A DNA stretch of 64,000 bases from Akkermansia muciniphila (GTDB taxonomy: Bacteria > Verrucomicrobiota > Verrucomicrobiia > Verrucomicrobiales > Akkermansiaceae): positions 2,356,001-2,420,000 of the forward strand of contig NZ_CP156688.1 in NCBI RefSeq assembly GCF_040616545.1. The letters run 5' to 3'. Under the pieces are notes generated by a model. That model had not been told where the DNA came from. It made no database searches and was given only the letters and a program-made list of their open reading frames with translations. Positions 17,945-27,309 of this stretch are shown in pieces. The translations under genes were made by a program, and so were the position numbers. How positions within the stretch are numbered: position 1 is the stretch's first letter; every line of letters begins with the position of its first letter.

Positions 17945-19285
17945 ATGAACAGACTGGATCAATTGGCCACCTTGTTGAGATTTCCCAGCATTTCCGCCCA
18001 GAAGGAACACGCCCAGGACGTGAGCGACTGCGCGGACTGGCTGGTGGACAAGCTGTCCGGCATGGGGCTGGAGGCCGCGGCCCACAAGACGCACCTCCAC
18101 CCCATTGTGACGGCGCGCAGCCCGCGGGAGGAAGGCAAGCCGACCGTGCTGATTTACGGCCACTATGACGTGCAGCCCGTGGACCCGATTGAGCTGTGGG
18201 AATCCGACCCCTTTGAACCGGAGGTGCGGGACGGGAAGATTTACGCCCGCGGCGCTACGGACAACAAGGGCCAGTTGTTCGCCCATATCTTGGGTGTGGA
18301 GGAACTGCTCCGCCAGAACGGCGGGCACCTTCCCGTGAACGTGATCTTCCTGCTGGAAGGGGAGGAGGAGGTGGGCAGCGGCAGCCTTTCCCAATTCATC
18401 AAGGACCACAGGGAAGAACTGGCCTGTGACGTGATTGTGGTTTCCGATACCGGCATGGCCGCTCCGGACGCCCCCACGTTTTCCTATGGCCTGCGCGGCC
18501 TGGCCGGGGCGGAAATTATCGTGAAGGGCCCTTCTGCGGACCTTCATTCCGGCGTCTTCGGCGGCGCGGTGGCCAACCCCATCACGGCCCTTGCGGAGAT
18601 CATCGCCTCCTTCCATGACGAGGACGGCCGCGTGGCCGTGAGAGGTTTTTACGACGGCGTGGAACCCATCGCCACCTGGGAACGCAGCATGTGGGCCACG
18701 GTGCCCGGCATGAGCAATGTGGAACTGGCGGCGCTGACGGGCGTGGAAACCGTGGTGACGGAGTCCGGATTCACCGGAGCGGAGTGCATCTTCGCCCGTC
18801 CTACGCTGGAACTGAACGGCATTGGCGGCGGCTACCAGGGAGAGGGCAGCAAAACCATCATCCCCAGCCACGCCTTCGCCAAGATTTCCTGCCGCCTGGT
18901 ACCGGGCCAGCATCCGGATAAAATTGAAACCCTGCTGGAAGAGCATGTGAAGAGCCATGCCCCCAAGGGCGTCACGGTGGAATTCAAGCGCGGCCACGGC
19001 GGGAACGCCTACGTGTGCGACCCGAATTCCGAGTACGGCCTGGCCGCCCAGCAGGCGCTGGAAGAGGCCTTCGGCAGCAAGCCCGTGCTGGTGAGGGAAG
19101 GCGGAAGCATCCCGATTATTGAGGAAATGAAACGCGTGCTGGGGGCGGACGCCCTGATGCTGGGCATGTGCCTGCCGGATGCGCGCATCCACTCACCCAA
19201 TGAAAACTTCCCGGTGGACCTCTTCTCCAAGGGAATAGACATGAGCCAGATTCTTCTGCGCCGCCTGGGGCAGATCAAGCATTGA
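17945..19285 (+). CDS. M20 family dipeptidase
   Basis: A zinc peptidase of the M20/M25/M40 clan, likely cytosolic, cleaving dipeptides. From the ATG at 17945 it is 446 residues. Metal and catalytic residues are seen in GHYDVQP (His73, Asp75), RGATDNKGQ (Asp106), LEGEEEVGS (Glu140/141) and SDTGM. A lid (dimerisation) domain follows (about 190-330). An in-frame TTG at 17915 is less convincing. It lies 10 bp before the ABC ATPase gene and may be co-transcribed. Confidence 0.88.
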   Translation: MNRLDQLATLLRFPSISAQKEHAQDVSDCADWLVDKLSGMGLEAAAHKTHLHPIVTARSPREEGKPTVLIYGHYDVQPVDPIELWESDPFEPEVRDGKIYARGATDNKGQLFAHILGVEELLRQNGGHLPVNVIFLLEGEEEVGSGSLSQFIKDHREELACDVIVVSDTGMAAPDAPTFSYGLRGLAGAEIIVKGPSADLHSGVFGGAVANPITALAEIIASFHDEDGRVAVRGFYDGVEPIATWERSMWATVPGMSNVELAALTGVETVVTESGFTGAECIFARPTLELNGIGGGYQGEGSKTIIPSHAFAKISCRLVPGQHPDKIETLLEEHVKSHAPKGVTVEFKRGHGGNAYVCDPNSEYGLAAQQALEEAFGSKPVLVREGGSIPIIEEMKRVLGADALMLGMCLPDARIHSPNENFPVDLFSKGIDMSQILLRRLGQIKH

Positions 19286-19295
19286 CCGAGTTCTT

Positions 19296-20171
19296 ATGGA
19301 CCAGCCCGCCGCCGCAGAAATAGTCAACCTGCACAAGACCTTCAAGACGGGTCTTGGCAAGCCCGTGGTGCATGCCGTGCGGGGGATAGACATGAGCATC
19401 CGGCAGGGCGAGGTGTACGGCCTCATTGGCCCGAACGGCTCCGGCAAGTCCACCCTGATGAAGGCGCTGCTGGGGCTGGTGAGGCCTACGGAGGGGTTTT
19501 GCACCATCTTCGGCAAGTCCAGCCTGTCCCCGGACAGCAAGGAGGAGGTGGGCTTTCTGCCGGAAAACCCCTACTTTTACAAGTTCCTGACCGGGGCGGA
19601 AACCGTCTCCTTTTACGGGAAGCTCTGCGGCCTCAGCGGAAAATCCCTGAAGGAGAAAGTCCGGGAACTGCTGGACCTGGTGGGGCTGGCGGATGCGGCT
19701 GACAGGAGGCTGGGCGGGTATTCCAAGGGAATGCTCCAGCGCATCGGCATGGCGCAGGCCCTGGTCCAGTCCCCCCGCCTGCTGGTGCTGGATGAACCGA
19801 CCGCAGGCGTGGACCCCCTGGGTTCCCGGGACATCCGGAACATCATAGAAAATCTGAAGGGGCGCGGCATGACCGTTTTCCTGTGCTCCCATCTGCTGGA
19901 ACAGGTTCAGGAGGTGTGCGACCGGGTGGGCGTCATCTTCAAGGGGCTGCTTATTGCGGAAGGTTCCATGAACGAGCTGACGCGCGATTCCGACAAGCAG
20001 GAAATCCTGCTGGAACACGCCTCTCCGGAACTGCTGGAACGGCTGAAGAAGACCGTGGAGGAGGACGGTGCCGCATGGCTGGAATCCGGACACCCGCGCA
20101 ATTCCTTGGAAAGCGTATTTTTAAAGAGCCTGCTGGAATGGAAGGAAAAACACCCCAACCCGGAACCGTAG
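19296..20171 (+). CDS. ABC transporter ATP-binding protein, no permease adjacent
   Basis: The 291-residue ATPase has Walker A GPNGSGKST (45-53), the signature LGGYSKGMLQR, Walker B LLVLDEPTAGVDP and the H-loop CSHLLEQ. The divergent C-terminal extension (about 60 residues) is typical of exporter ATPases of the ABC-2 (CcmA-like) group. No membrane permease gene is next to it, so its partner must lie elsewhere. The 3' end overlaps the cyclo-ligase start by 34 bp. Confidence 0.88.
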   Translation: MDQPAAAEIVNLHKTFKTGLGKPVVHAVRGIDMSIRQGEVYGLIGPNGSGKSTLMKALLGLVRPTEGFCTIFGKSSLSPDSKEEVGFLPENPYFYKFLTGAETVSFYGKLCGLSGKSLKEKVRELLDLVGLADAADRRLGGYSKGMLQRIGMAQALVQSPRLLVLDEPTAGVDPLGSRDIRNIIENLKGRGMTVFLCSHLLEQVQEVCDRVGVIFKGLLIAEGSMNELTRDSDKQEILLEHASPELLERLKKTVEEDGAAWLESGHPRNSLESVFLKSLLEWKEKHPNPEP

Positions 20172-20728
20172 GCGGCCACGCGGCAGCCAAGCGGGAAGTG
20201 CGCCGCATGATGCGCGCCAGAATAGGCGCGCTGGACGCCGCTTCCCTGGAAGCCATGTCCCGTTCCATCTGCCGGAGGGTAGCGTCCCTGGCGCGGGAGA
20301 GGGATTTTTACCGCATCGCCATTTTTGCCGCCAGGCCGGGGGAGGTGGACCTGCTGCCCCTGCTGGACATGCTGCCGGACCGGGAATGGTATTTCCCGCT
20401 GGTGCATGAGGGCAGGATGCTGAGTTTTCACCGCGTGTGCCACCACGGGGAGTTTGTGACGGGGTGCTGGGACATTCGCGAGCCGGGCCCGGCGTGTCCG
20501 GAACTGCATCCCGGGGAAATGGATTTAATCGTGCTGCCGGGAGCCGCCTTCACGCGGAACGGCAAGCGGCTGGGGTACGGCGGAGGATTTTATGATACCC
20601 TGCTGGCCGGTCCGGCCGCGGGAGTGCCGCTGGCGGGAGTTTGCTTCCCGTGCCAGCTTCTGGACGACCTGCCCATGGAAGCCCATGACAGGCATGTGGA
20701 CATGGTGATCACGCCGGATGCGGAATGA
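20138..20728 (+). CDS. 5-formyltetrahydrofolate cyclo-ligase
   Basis: The enzyme converts 5-formyl-THF to 5,10-methenyl-THF using ATP. The 196-residue protein has the N-terminal KREVRRMMRARIGALD helix and the diagnostic GYGGGFYDTLL loop near residue 149, with IVLPGAAFTRNGKRL before it. The ATG at 20138 keeps the complete KREVRR helix; an ATG at 20207 would remove it. The gene overlaps the ABC ATPase in another frame, so translation is probably coupled. Confidence 0.88.
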   Translation: MEGKTPQPGTVGGHAAAKREVRRMMRARIGALDAASLEAMSRSICRRVASLARERDFYRIAIFAARPGEVDLLPLLDMLPDREWYFPLVHEGRMLSFHRVCHHGEFVTGCWDIREPGPACPELHPGEMDLIVLPGAAFTRNGKRLGYGGGFYDTLLAGPAAGVPLAGVCFPCQLLDDLPMEAHDRHVDMVITPDAE

Positions 20729-20761
20729 TTGTGAACCCGCCTTCCCGCAGGAGGAAAAGGA

Positions 20762-22429
20762 TTAAATGCGGAACCGGTGCTTCTGGACCGTCAGCTTGTA
20801 GAACAAATCGTAGCGGGCGTTCAGCAGGGGCTGGAGATGTTCCACGCCGCCGGCCACCTGCCCGCGGATGTCCGCGTACAGCTTGCGGTAGTCGGAAAGG
20901 CCGCTGATCATGGCTTCATACAGGGGCGTGCGTAGCCCGCATTCCACGGCAACGTGCATTTCCGCCGCCGCGGCCACGATCTGGCGTGACAGGCGGAACT
21001 GCATCCAGGCCAGCCCCACGTTTCCGCCCACCCAGACAGCCAGGGCCGCGGCCAGGCAGGCGAACCCAGCCGCGTGCTCGCCGAAGCAGCCCAGCAGGGC
21101 CCCCAGAATCACCATGATGAGCATCAGCTTGAGTTCCGTTCTCATCACATCCTCCTGGTCCAGAAACAGCTTGCTGAGGCAAGGCTTGATGCCGAAATCC
21201 TTCAGGGGCATGTAAATGGAGCGGCCCAGGCGCTCCTTGTATACCTCCAGGTCCGCCTGGAGCCTGACAGCGGGGAAATCGCCTATGTCGCAGTCCCACT
21301 GCTCCTTCACGCGGGGGCGCACATGGTTCCAGTGCGTCTGGCAGATGTTGAGGAATTCCTTGTTGTAATACGCGTGCCGTTCCTCAATGCCGCCCTTGAC
21401 CAGCTCATAAAACCATTCGTCAATAACGGGAGGGAGCTTGTGCAGGATCATCGTGCGCCGGATGGACAGGAAGCGGCCCATCTGCCGGGCCGACTTTTTC
21501 CCCAGCCGCGGCACGCAGTCCTGCACGTACTGGGCGTATGCCTTGAGCCTGGCAGGCATTTCATCCTCCATCTGGAGCTGGATGCGGTCAATCTCCCGGT
21601 CAATGGCGGTCAGGAAGCCGGAATCCATCTTGGAAAGGCGGTGCAATTCATTGAGCACCTTCCCCTGTTCTTCCAGAAGGCTGTCCGTGGCCAGCAGGAG
21701 GCGCTCCACGCGCTTGTCCGTCAGCGGGCTGCGTTTCAGGACCTCCTGCACGCAGGTTCTCAGCGCTTCCACGCCTTCCCCCGCCCGGTCTCCGGCGGTG
21801 GTGACGGGGTACAGGGGAAGCTGCACGCCCAGGCGCTCGCGGGAGGTGGCGCGCAGCTCCTCCTTCAGGGACTGGAGCTGGTCAAAGGAGAGCAGTTCCG
21901 CATGCGTGATGACGAGGACCATGCGGGAACGGAGCCGTTCCTCCAGCGTCCGGAGATAGTCCCACAGGACGTCCTGGCTGCCCACCCTGGCGGAAATGAC
22001 CACGAGGATGGCGTCTGATTTGGGGACGATGTGCTTCAGCTTCCGGGGGGCGTCCTCCTGCTCCAGGCCGATGGTGTCCCAGAACTCAAGGTTCAGCAGG
22101 GCGTCCGACGGGTAAAAAAGGTCCAGCACCCATTCATGGGTGTGCGGGGCCGGGTGGGGCCTGTACTGCCAGCGCACCAGCGTTGCCTCACTGGAAACGC
22201 GGGAGCAGAAGCGTTCCCCGGCCAGGGCATCCAGCGTGGAGGATTTGCCGGAACCCGTCATGCCGATGACGGTGACGTTCTGCGGAGAGCAGCATTCCGC
22301 CAGGGCCTCCTCCACGGCTTCCTGGGAATCAAAATGGCGGTCCGGGCCAATGCGGGCGGAAAATGCCGCGGCGGCATCCGCTACATCCCGCACCGCATGC
22401 GGAATCACATTTTTTCCTCCTGTCAGCAT
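20762..22429 (-). CDS. Dynamin-like / membrane-associated GTPase
   Basis: The 555-residue protein has a P-loop GMTGSGKSS (56-64), a switch-II-like DTIG, and a G4-like THAE instead of the usual NKxD. A long helical middle region (about 230-400) follows, then two close hydrophobic segments (about 425-462) and a helical tail. This resembles bacterial dynamin-like proteins that remodel membranes, or GTPases of the YcjX/HSR1 type with a membrane paddle. No second DLP partner is adjacent. Function is inferred from architecture only. Confidence 0.7.
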   Translation of the reverse strand: MLTGGKNVIPHAVRDVADAAAAFSARIGPDRHFDSQEAVEEALAECCSPQNVTVIGMTGSGKSSTLDALAGERFCSRVSSEATLVRWQYRPHPAPHTHEWVLDLFYPSDALLNLEFWDTIGLEQEDAPRKLKHIVPKSDAILVVISARVGSQDVLWDYLRTLEERLRSRMVLVITHAELLSFDQLQSLKEELRATSRERLGVQLPLYPVTTAGDRAGEGVEALRTCVQEVLKRSPLTDKRVERLLLATDSLLEEQGKVLNELHRLSKMDSGFLTAIDREIDRIQLQMEDEMPARLKAYAQYVQDCVPRLGKKSARQMGRFLSIRRTMILHKLPPVIDEWFYELVKGGIEERHAYYNKEFLNICQTHWNHVRPRVKEQWDCDIGDFPAVRLQADLEVYKERLGRSIYMPLKDFGIKPCLSKLFLDQEDVMRTELKLMLIMVILGALLGCFGEHAAGFACLAAALAVWVGGNVGLAWMQFRLSRQIVAAAAEMHVAVECGLRTPLYEAMISGLSDYRKLYADIRGQVAGGVEHLQPLLNARYDLFYKLTVQKHRFRI

Positions 22430-22514
22430 GGGTTGATGAGATCAGTAAACCGTCCGGGCCCTCCCGTTCTTCCGGAACAAACCTACACGCCGCCTTTCCT
22501 TCTGTCCAACTAAA

Positions 22515-23210
22515 TCACGGGACCGGAGCATAGGACCGCCCGCCGAAGATGGCGGTGCCCACGCGGACGAGAGTGGCGCCCTCTTCCACGGCCGTTTCAA
22601 AGTCATGGCTCATGCCCATGGAAAGCTCCGTCAGCGGGGCTCCCCCCTTGCTGGAAAGCGTCTCCCTAAGTTCCCGCAGGCAGCGGAAATAAGGGCGCGC
22701 GTCCTCCGGATTTTCCACCGGGGGAGGGATGCACATGAGGCCTGCGATTTCAAGATGGTCCAGGGCGGCCAGCTCCGGCCATTCCCGTTCCAGGGCCTCC
22801 GGGGAAAAGCCGAATTTGCTGTTTTCATCCCCTACGTTCACCTCCAGCAGGATGCGTGGGCGCTTGCCCGTCTCCTGTGCCACGGTGTCCATGAACTGCG
22901 CCAGGCGCAGGGAATCCACGGCGTGGATCAGCGTGAAATGCTCCATGGCCTTGCGCACCTTGTTGCGCTGCAGGGGGCCGATGAGATGCCATTCCGTATC
23001 CGGGGGAAGGGCGGGGATTTTTCCCAGGGCCTCCTGGACCCTGTTTTCCCCAAAAACGCGCTGGCCCGCATCATGGCAGGCCCTGACGTCCCCGGCGGGA
23101 AATGTCTTGCTGACGGCGACCAGGCGTGCGGACCCTTCCGGACGCCCGGCGCGGCGTTCCGCGGCGCGGATGCGGGAGAGAATGTGTTCCAGATTCTGTT
23201 GGATGCTCAT
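22515..23210 (-). CDS. YggS/PLPBP family pyridoxal phosphate homeostasis protein
   Basis: These single-domain PLP-binding proteins buffer vitamin B6 and affect amino-acid pools, with no known catalysis. The 231-residue product has the PLP lysine Lys35 in LVAVSKTFP, then FGENRVQEA, WHLIGPLQRNK and the C-terminal LSMGMSHDFETAVEEGATLVR phosphate-binding loop (about 195-215). It lies 10 bp after the YqgE gene in one operon. Confidence 0.92.
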   Translation of the reverse strand: MSIQQNLEHILSRIRAAERRAGRPEGSARLVAVSKTFPAGDVRACHDAGQRVFGENRVQEALGKIPALPPDTEWHLIGPLQRNKVRKAMEHFTLIHAVDSLRLAQFMDTVAQETGKRPRILLEVNVGDENSKFGFSPEALEREWPELAALDHLEIAGLMCIPPPVENPEDARPYFRCLRELRETLSSKGGAPLTELSMGMSHDFETAVEEGATLVRVGTAIFGGRSYAPVP

Positions 23211-23220
23211 GATGGATGGT

Positions 23221-23784
23221 TCAATTCAGGGAGGGCTGTGCGGGGGCGTGGCTCATGATGTGGTGCAGCGGGGAAAGGCGCCGCATGGCCATGGCCCAGA
23301 CCTTGGAGGAATCCGGCTCCAGGCAGATGTCCGGCACCATGGGGGATACGTACCAGGCCCGGTCATTCAGTTCCCGGCGCAGCTGGGACGGCGTCCATCC
23401 GCTGTGGCCCACGTACGCGCGCAGGGTCACATGGGGATCCCCGGCGTATTCCAGGGCCTGTTCTTCCTGAAGATGGAACTGGACGCGCAGTTTATCCTCC
23501 GTACGGGCAAAGGCGGCGAAAATGAGCTGGTTGCGTTCCACGGGCCCCCCCTTGAAAATGGGAACGGTGTAAAGGGATTCCGGAATGTCCGTATGGCGCG
23601 CCACTTCCCCCACGTTCATGCCGGCGGGATGGTTCAGGATGTGGCCGATGACGAATTCCTCCTCCACCCGGCTCAGAAAGATTACGGAGTGGTAAAAACC
23701 GCCGCCTTCCAGGTAGGGGGCGGAGACCAGGAGGTGGCCCGCCAGGTTTTCATTGCTGATATCTTCATGTTCCATCATCGCCAT
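23221..23784 (-). CDS. YqgE/AlgH family protein (UPF0301)
   Basis: The 187-residue protein has the family pattern GHLLVSAPYL, FYHSVIFLSRVEEE, GHILNHPAG and a C-terminal GWTPSQLRREL segment. Members are widespread and of uncertain biochemical role; one Pseudomonas member was named as an alginate regulator. Here it lies upstream of the YggS gene and downstream of the envelope genes, possibly in one transcript. Confidence 0.85.
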   Translation of the reverse strand: MAMMEHEDISNENLAGHLLVSAPYLEGGGFYHSVIFLSRVEEEFVIGHILNHPAGMNVGEVARHTDIPESLYTVPIFKGGPVERNQLIFAAFARTEDKLRVQFHLQEEQALEYAGDPHVTLRAYVGHSGWTPSQLRRELNDRAWYVSPMVPDICLEPDSSKVWAMAMRRLSPLHHIMSHAPAQPSLN

Positions 23785-23890
23785 AAGTGTACGTTAACAA
23801 ATGTGACGGATGCAGGCAACCATGCGTTCAAACAGCCATGTCAGGAGGCGCCGGAACGGGAAAGCCGGAAGAACGGCAGGGAAGGAAGGT

Positions 23891-24742
23891 TCAACCGAGG
23901 GTGTAACGGGCCCCCCTGGCGGAACGGGCCGCGGCTTTGGGACTCTTCGCCGTTTTGCGGACCGTTGTCCGCCGGGCGGAGGCAACCTTTTTCCCGGCGG
24001 AGGCCGGGTGTTTGCGGGAGAGCGCTACGGCAGGCGGACGGGACGCGCGGCGGCGGTGGGAAATGACGGAAGCCGTGTTGATTTCTTCTACGGGAGCCGG
24101 GGCCATGACCAGCAGGGAGGAATCCTGCGTTTTTTCAGACTGGGCCAGGGCTTTCAGGGAGGCGTCAATGGAGCAGCGTTCAATCACGACGGGGTCCCCG
24201 GTCCGGAGCAGGTTGAAAGCCTCGTATACGTCATTACTCTTCATCCGTACGCAGCCGTAGGAGGCGGGCGTGCCGATGGTGCGTTCCTCCGCCGTGCCAT
24301 GGATGTAAATCAGGCGGGAGTGGGCGTTACGGTTCCGGGCTTCCATACCCGCCAGCCACATGATGCGGGTGACGATGGGATCGCGCCCCGGGGAATTGGG
24401 CGCCACGCATTCCCCGGTGGGCTTGCGGCTTTTAAACACCATGCCCTTGGGTTGCCCGGTGCCGATCTTGGATGCGATGCGGTGGGCGCCCAGCGGGGTG
24501 CGGCAGCTTCCCTTCTTATCTCCCAGACCGAATTTGGAGGTGCTGATGGGGTAGGTTTTTACAACGCGGCCGTTACGCATGACGGCCATTTTCTGGTCCC
24601 TGACGCTAACGACCGCGCCATCCTTGACGATGGCGGTGGGCTGGTAGTCCGGCCGTGAGCAGGATACCAGGGCGCCGAACACCGCTAAGGCGGCGCCGGC
24701 GAGTTGAATCAGGCGTGCTGCTTGCGAGAGAGGCGCAGGCAT
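23891..24742 (-). CDS. L,D-transpeptidase (YkuD) lipoprotein
   Basis: L,D-transpeptidases form 3-3 peptidoglycan cross-links or attach proteins to the wall. The 283-residue product has a signal with a lipobox ending in Cys28 (ALVSC). The YkuD core ends in IHGTAEERTIGTPASYGCVRM, spread over 147-167, with His148 and the nucleophile Cys164. A basic, low-complexity Arg/Ala/Lys/Ser tail (about 228-283) extends past the domain and could bind anionic wall polymers. It follows the GT2 gene by 10 bp. Confidence 0.88.
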   Translation of the reverse strand: MPAPLSQAARLIQLAGAALAVFGALVSCSRPDYQPTAIVKDGAVVSVRDQKMAVMRNGRVVKTYPISTSKFGLGDKKGSCRTPLGAHRIASKIGTGQPKGMVFKSRKPTGECVAPNSPGRDPIVTRIMWLAGMEARNRNAHSRLIYIHGTAEERTIGTPASYGCVRMKSNDVYEAFNLLRTGDPVVIERCSIDASLKALAQSEKTQDSSLLVMAPAPVEEINTASVISHRRRASRPPAVALSRKHPASAGKKVASARRTTVRKTAKSPKAAARSARGARYTLG

Positions 24743-24752
24743 GGGGAAGGTG

Positions 24753-26270
24753 TCAGTTTTTGGCTTTGGCAGTTTGTCTGGCGGGCAGCAGGTTGGAGAT
24801 CATGCGGCCCAGGGAACAGAATCCCGTGTAGTAGAAGCCCAGGAAGGGAATCATCAGGATGGGGGAAAGGTAATGGCCCTGGCTGATCATGATGATGATC
24901 AGGTTCAGGAAGAAGGTGCCGCAGGCGATTTCCAGCACGGGAATGACGACGGACTTGATGGCTTTATAGCCGTTGCGCTTGAGCTGGGAGACGTGCTGCC
25001 TGTCTTCCTTCCGGTCCACGCCGTACTTGGGCGTGCGGACAAAGGCGGATTGATGGCCGAAAATGGCTTCCAGAACGGCCTTGGCGTTGTTCACGGCCAT
25101 GCCCACGCTCAGCGTCAGAAGGAGCGGCAGGTACGGAAGTTCCTTCCACCAGGATTTGGGACGCACCACGATCTGGGCGCTCATGTAGAAGATGCAGACG
25201 GCCACGCTGGTCATGAAGAACAGAGCCACGTTCACGAACCACATGAACACCGTTTCATTTTCCGGGATACGCTGCGTGCAGATGGGATATACCAGGAAGC
25301 AGAGCAGGGCGAGAAGGAGGTAGGAGTAATTGCAGGTGAGGTGCGTGGTGGCTTCCACCTTGGCCTTGAGAGGGGCCTTGGAGCGCCAGATGTCCAGCAG
25401 GATTTTCTGGCAGACCTGGATGGAACCCTTGGTCCAGCGGTGCTGCTGGGACTTGAAGCCGTCCATGTCCACGGGAAGTTCCGCCGGGGTAACGACGTCG
25501 TTCAGGTAGATGAAACGCCAGCCTTTGAGCTGGACGCGGTAGGAAAGGTCCATGTCCTCCGTCAGGGTGTCATGGGACCAGCCGCCTGCGTCTCCGATGA
25601 CGCATTTGCGCCACATGCCGGCGGTGCCGTTGAAGGTGAAGAAACGGCCGGAGCGGTTGCGCGCCGTCTGTTCCATGGCGAAATGGCCGTCCAGGTACAT
25701 GCCCTGGACGCGGGTGAGGAGGTTGTATTCCCGGTTGATGTGGCCCCAGCGGGTCTGGACGAGGCCCACGCCTTCATCCGTAAAGAAGTGGATGGTCTTC
25801 TGCAGGAGGTCCGGTTCCGGAACGAAGTCGGCGTCCAGAATCAGCAAGAACTCCCCTTTGGCCACCTTGGTGGCCGCTTCCAGCGCGCCGGCCTTGAAGC
25901 CCGTGCGGTCCGTGCGGTGGATGCATACGGCGTCAAAGCCGCGGGCCTTCAGTTCCTCCACCTTGCGGTAGCACTGCTCCGTGGTGTCATCCGTGGAATC
26001 GTCCAGAATCTGGATTTCCAGCTTGTCCTGCGGATAATCCAGGGCCGCTACCGATTCCAGAAGGCGGTCCACGACGAATTTTTCATTGAACATGGGAAGC
26101 TGGACCGTAACGACGGGCAGTTCCTGGAAATGGGACTTGGGCTGGGGCTTGTTGTTGCGGTTCTTCCAGTACAGGTAAACGATGCTTAAGCGGTGGAAGC
26201 CGTATCCGGCCAGACCGACAAGGACCAGAAGATAGCACAAGAGCCAGATAAAATTGTAATTTAAGGACAT
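24753..26270 (-). CDS. Membrane glycosyltransferase family 2, cellulose synthase/CslA-like
   Basis: A processive-type beta-glycosyltransferase of 505 residues. It has one N-terminal membrane helix (about 8-26), a cytosolic GT2 domain with LDDSTDDTTE, LDADF, TEDMDL and the product-binding QQHRW, then several C-terminal membrane helices. This arrangement fits synthases of beta-linked polysaccharides (cellulose, glucomannan) or related lipid-linked glucosyltransferases. It heads a probable operon with the L,D-transpeptidase. No PilZ domain or BcsB-like partner is nearby. The polymer made is unknown. Confidence 0.85.
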   Translation of the reverse strand: MSLNYNFIWLLCYLLVLVGLAGYGFHRLSIVYLYWKNRNNKPQPKSHFQELPVVTVQLPMFNEKFVVDRLLESVAALDYPQDKLEIQILDDSTDDTTEQCYRKVEELKARGFDAVCIHRTDRTGFKAGALEAATKVAKGEFLLILDADFVPEPDLLQKTIHFFTDEGVGLVQTRWGHINREYNLLTRVQGMYLDGHFAMEQTARNRSGRFFTFNGTAGMWRKCVIGDAGGWSHDTLTEDMDLSYRVQLKGWRFIYLNDVVTPAELPVDMDGFKSQQHRWTKGSIQVCQKILLDIWRSKAPLKAKVEATTHLTCNYSYLLLALLCFLVYPICTQRIPENETVFMWFVNVALFFMTSVAVCIFYMSAQIVVRPKSWWKELPYLPLLLTLSVGMAVNNAKAVLEAIFGHQSAFVRTPKYGVDRKEDRQHVSQLKRNGYKAIKSVVIPVLEIACGTFFLNLIIIMISQGHYLSPILMIPFLGFYYTGFCSLGRMISNLLPARQTAKAKN

Positions 26271-26405
26271 GCTGGGGCGTACAAGGGTGTTTGGTATCTT
26301 TCTGCGTCAGGGGCTGGGGATTTCCTTGACGTGACGCCCGTATAAGACACCATAGGGCGAGAGTCAAGACATATTCCGTTTTGCTTAACCTTTTTGAGTG
26401 TTGTT

Positions 26406-27296
26406 ATGAAGAGATTGTATCTGATGGCCGCAGCCGTATCCGTCACGGGAGGAATGGCATTTGCCGTTCCGGAGCAGGAAGCCCCGGAGAAGGCGGATGC
26501 CGTGCTGGACGTTCAGGCGCCGCCGTCCGGCAAGGAGTGCCAACCGGCCATTCCGGAACGCCTGCTGGATGATTCCCACATGAACGAGGAACTGGGCATC
26601 AATGAATTTACCGCGCCTTCCATCCGCAAGATTTTTGAGGACCTGGAAGGCCTTCCGGAGATTCCGGAAAATGTGGCGTTGCGCGCCCGCCCGGAACGGC
26701 CGCCCATGGACCGCTGCTCCCTGGCCCTTCAGTTGGGCGGCATGATGGCGGACGGCTTCGTGATTGTGCAGTGCGGCAAGATGAACGAAGTAAAGCCCAT
26801 TGCGCTGGACCTGTCCAGCTACGCGAAGGCGATCGGCGCCGGGGAGCGGGTGAACCGCCACGCCGCCAGCCTGCTGAAAAACGCGGAGGACGGGGATTTG
26901 AGCAGTTTCAAGAATAACCTGGCCCTCATCCAGTCCGACGTGGAACAGGAGCTTGCCTCCCTGCGGGATTCCGACATGGCGAACCTGATTGGCCTGGGCG
27001 GGTGGATTCGCGCGCTGGACGCCGCCACCGCCGCGCTGGACAACAAGTTTGCGGAGGACAAGGCGAAGGTCATTTTCCAGCCGGACGTGCCGGAATATTT
27101 CCATTACATTCTGGACGGAGTGGAACCGGAAATGAAGGAGCGCCGGGACATTGCGAAAATCATGGACCTGCTCACAACCTTGCAGGAACAGATGACGCTG
27201 GCCCCGGATGCCAAGCCTACCCGGGCGGGCGTGGAAGCCATCCGCAAGACAACGCTGGAGCTGATGAAGGCGGCTCTGGCTCCCGTGGAATCATAA
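26406..27296 (+). CDS. Secreted protein of unknown function
   Basis: A 296-residue product with a signal peptide (MKRLYLMAAAVSVTGGMAFA, cleaved near residue 20), then a mostly helical, soluble periplasmic or secreted protein with no recognised motif. Two cysteines at about 45 and 99 and another near 122 could form disulphides. The ATG at 26406 follows TTTTTGAGTGTTGTT; an in-frame TTG upstream is not needed. It is divergent from GT2 and is followed after 13 bp by the ApaG-like gene. Confidence 0.6.
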   Translation: MKRLYLMAAAVSVTGGMAFAVPEQEAPEKADAVLDVQAPPSGKECQPAIPERLLDDSHMNEELGINEFTAPSIRKIFEDLEGLPEIPENVALRARPERPPMDRCSLALQLGGMMADGFVIVQCGKMNEVKPIALDLSSYAKAIGAGERVNRHAASLLKNAEDGDLSSFKNNLALIQSDVEQELASLRDSDMANLIGLGGWIRALDAATAALDNKFAEDKAKVIFQPDVPEYFHYILDGVEPEMKERRDIAKIMDLLTTLQEQMTLAPDAKPTRAGVEAIRKTTLELMKAALAPVES

Positions 27297-27309
27297 TATC
27301 CGTGTTCCG

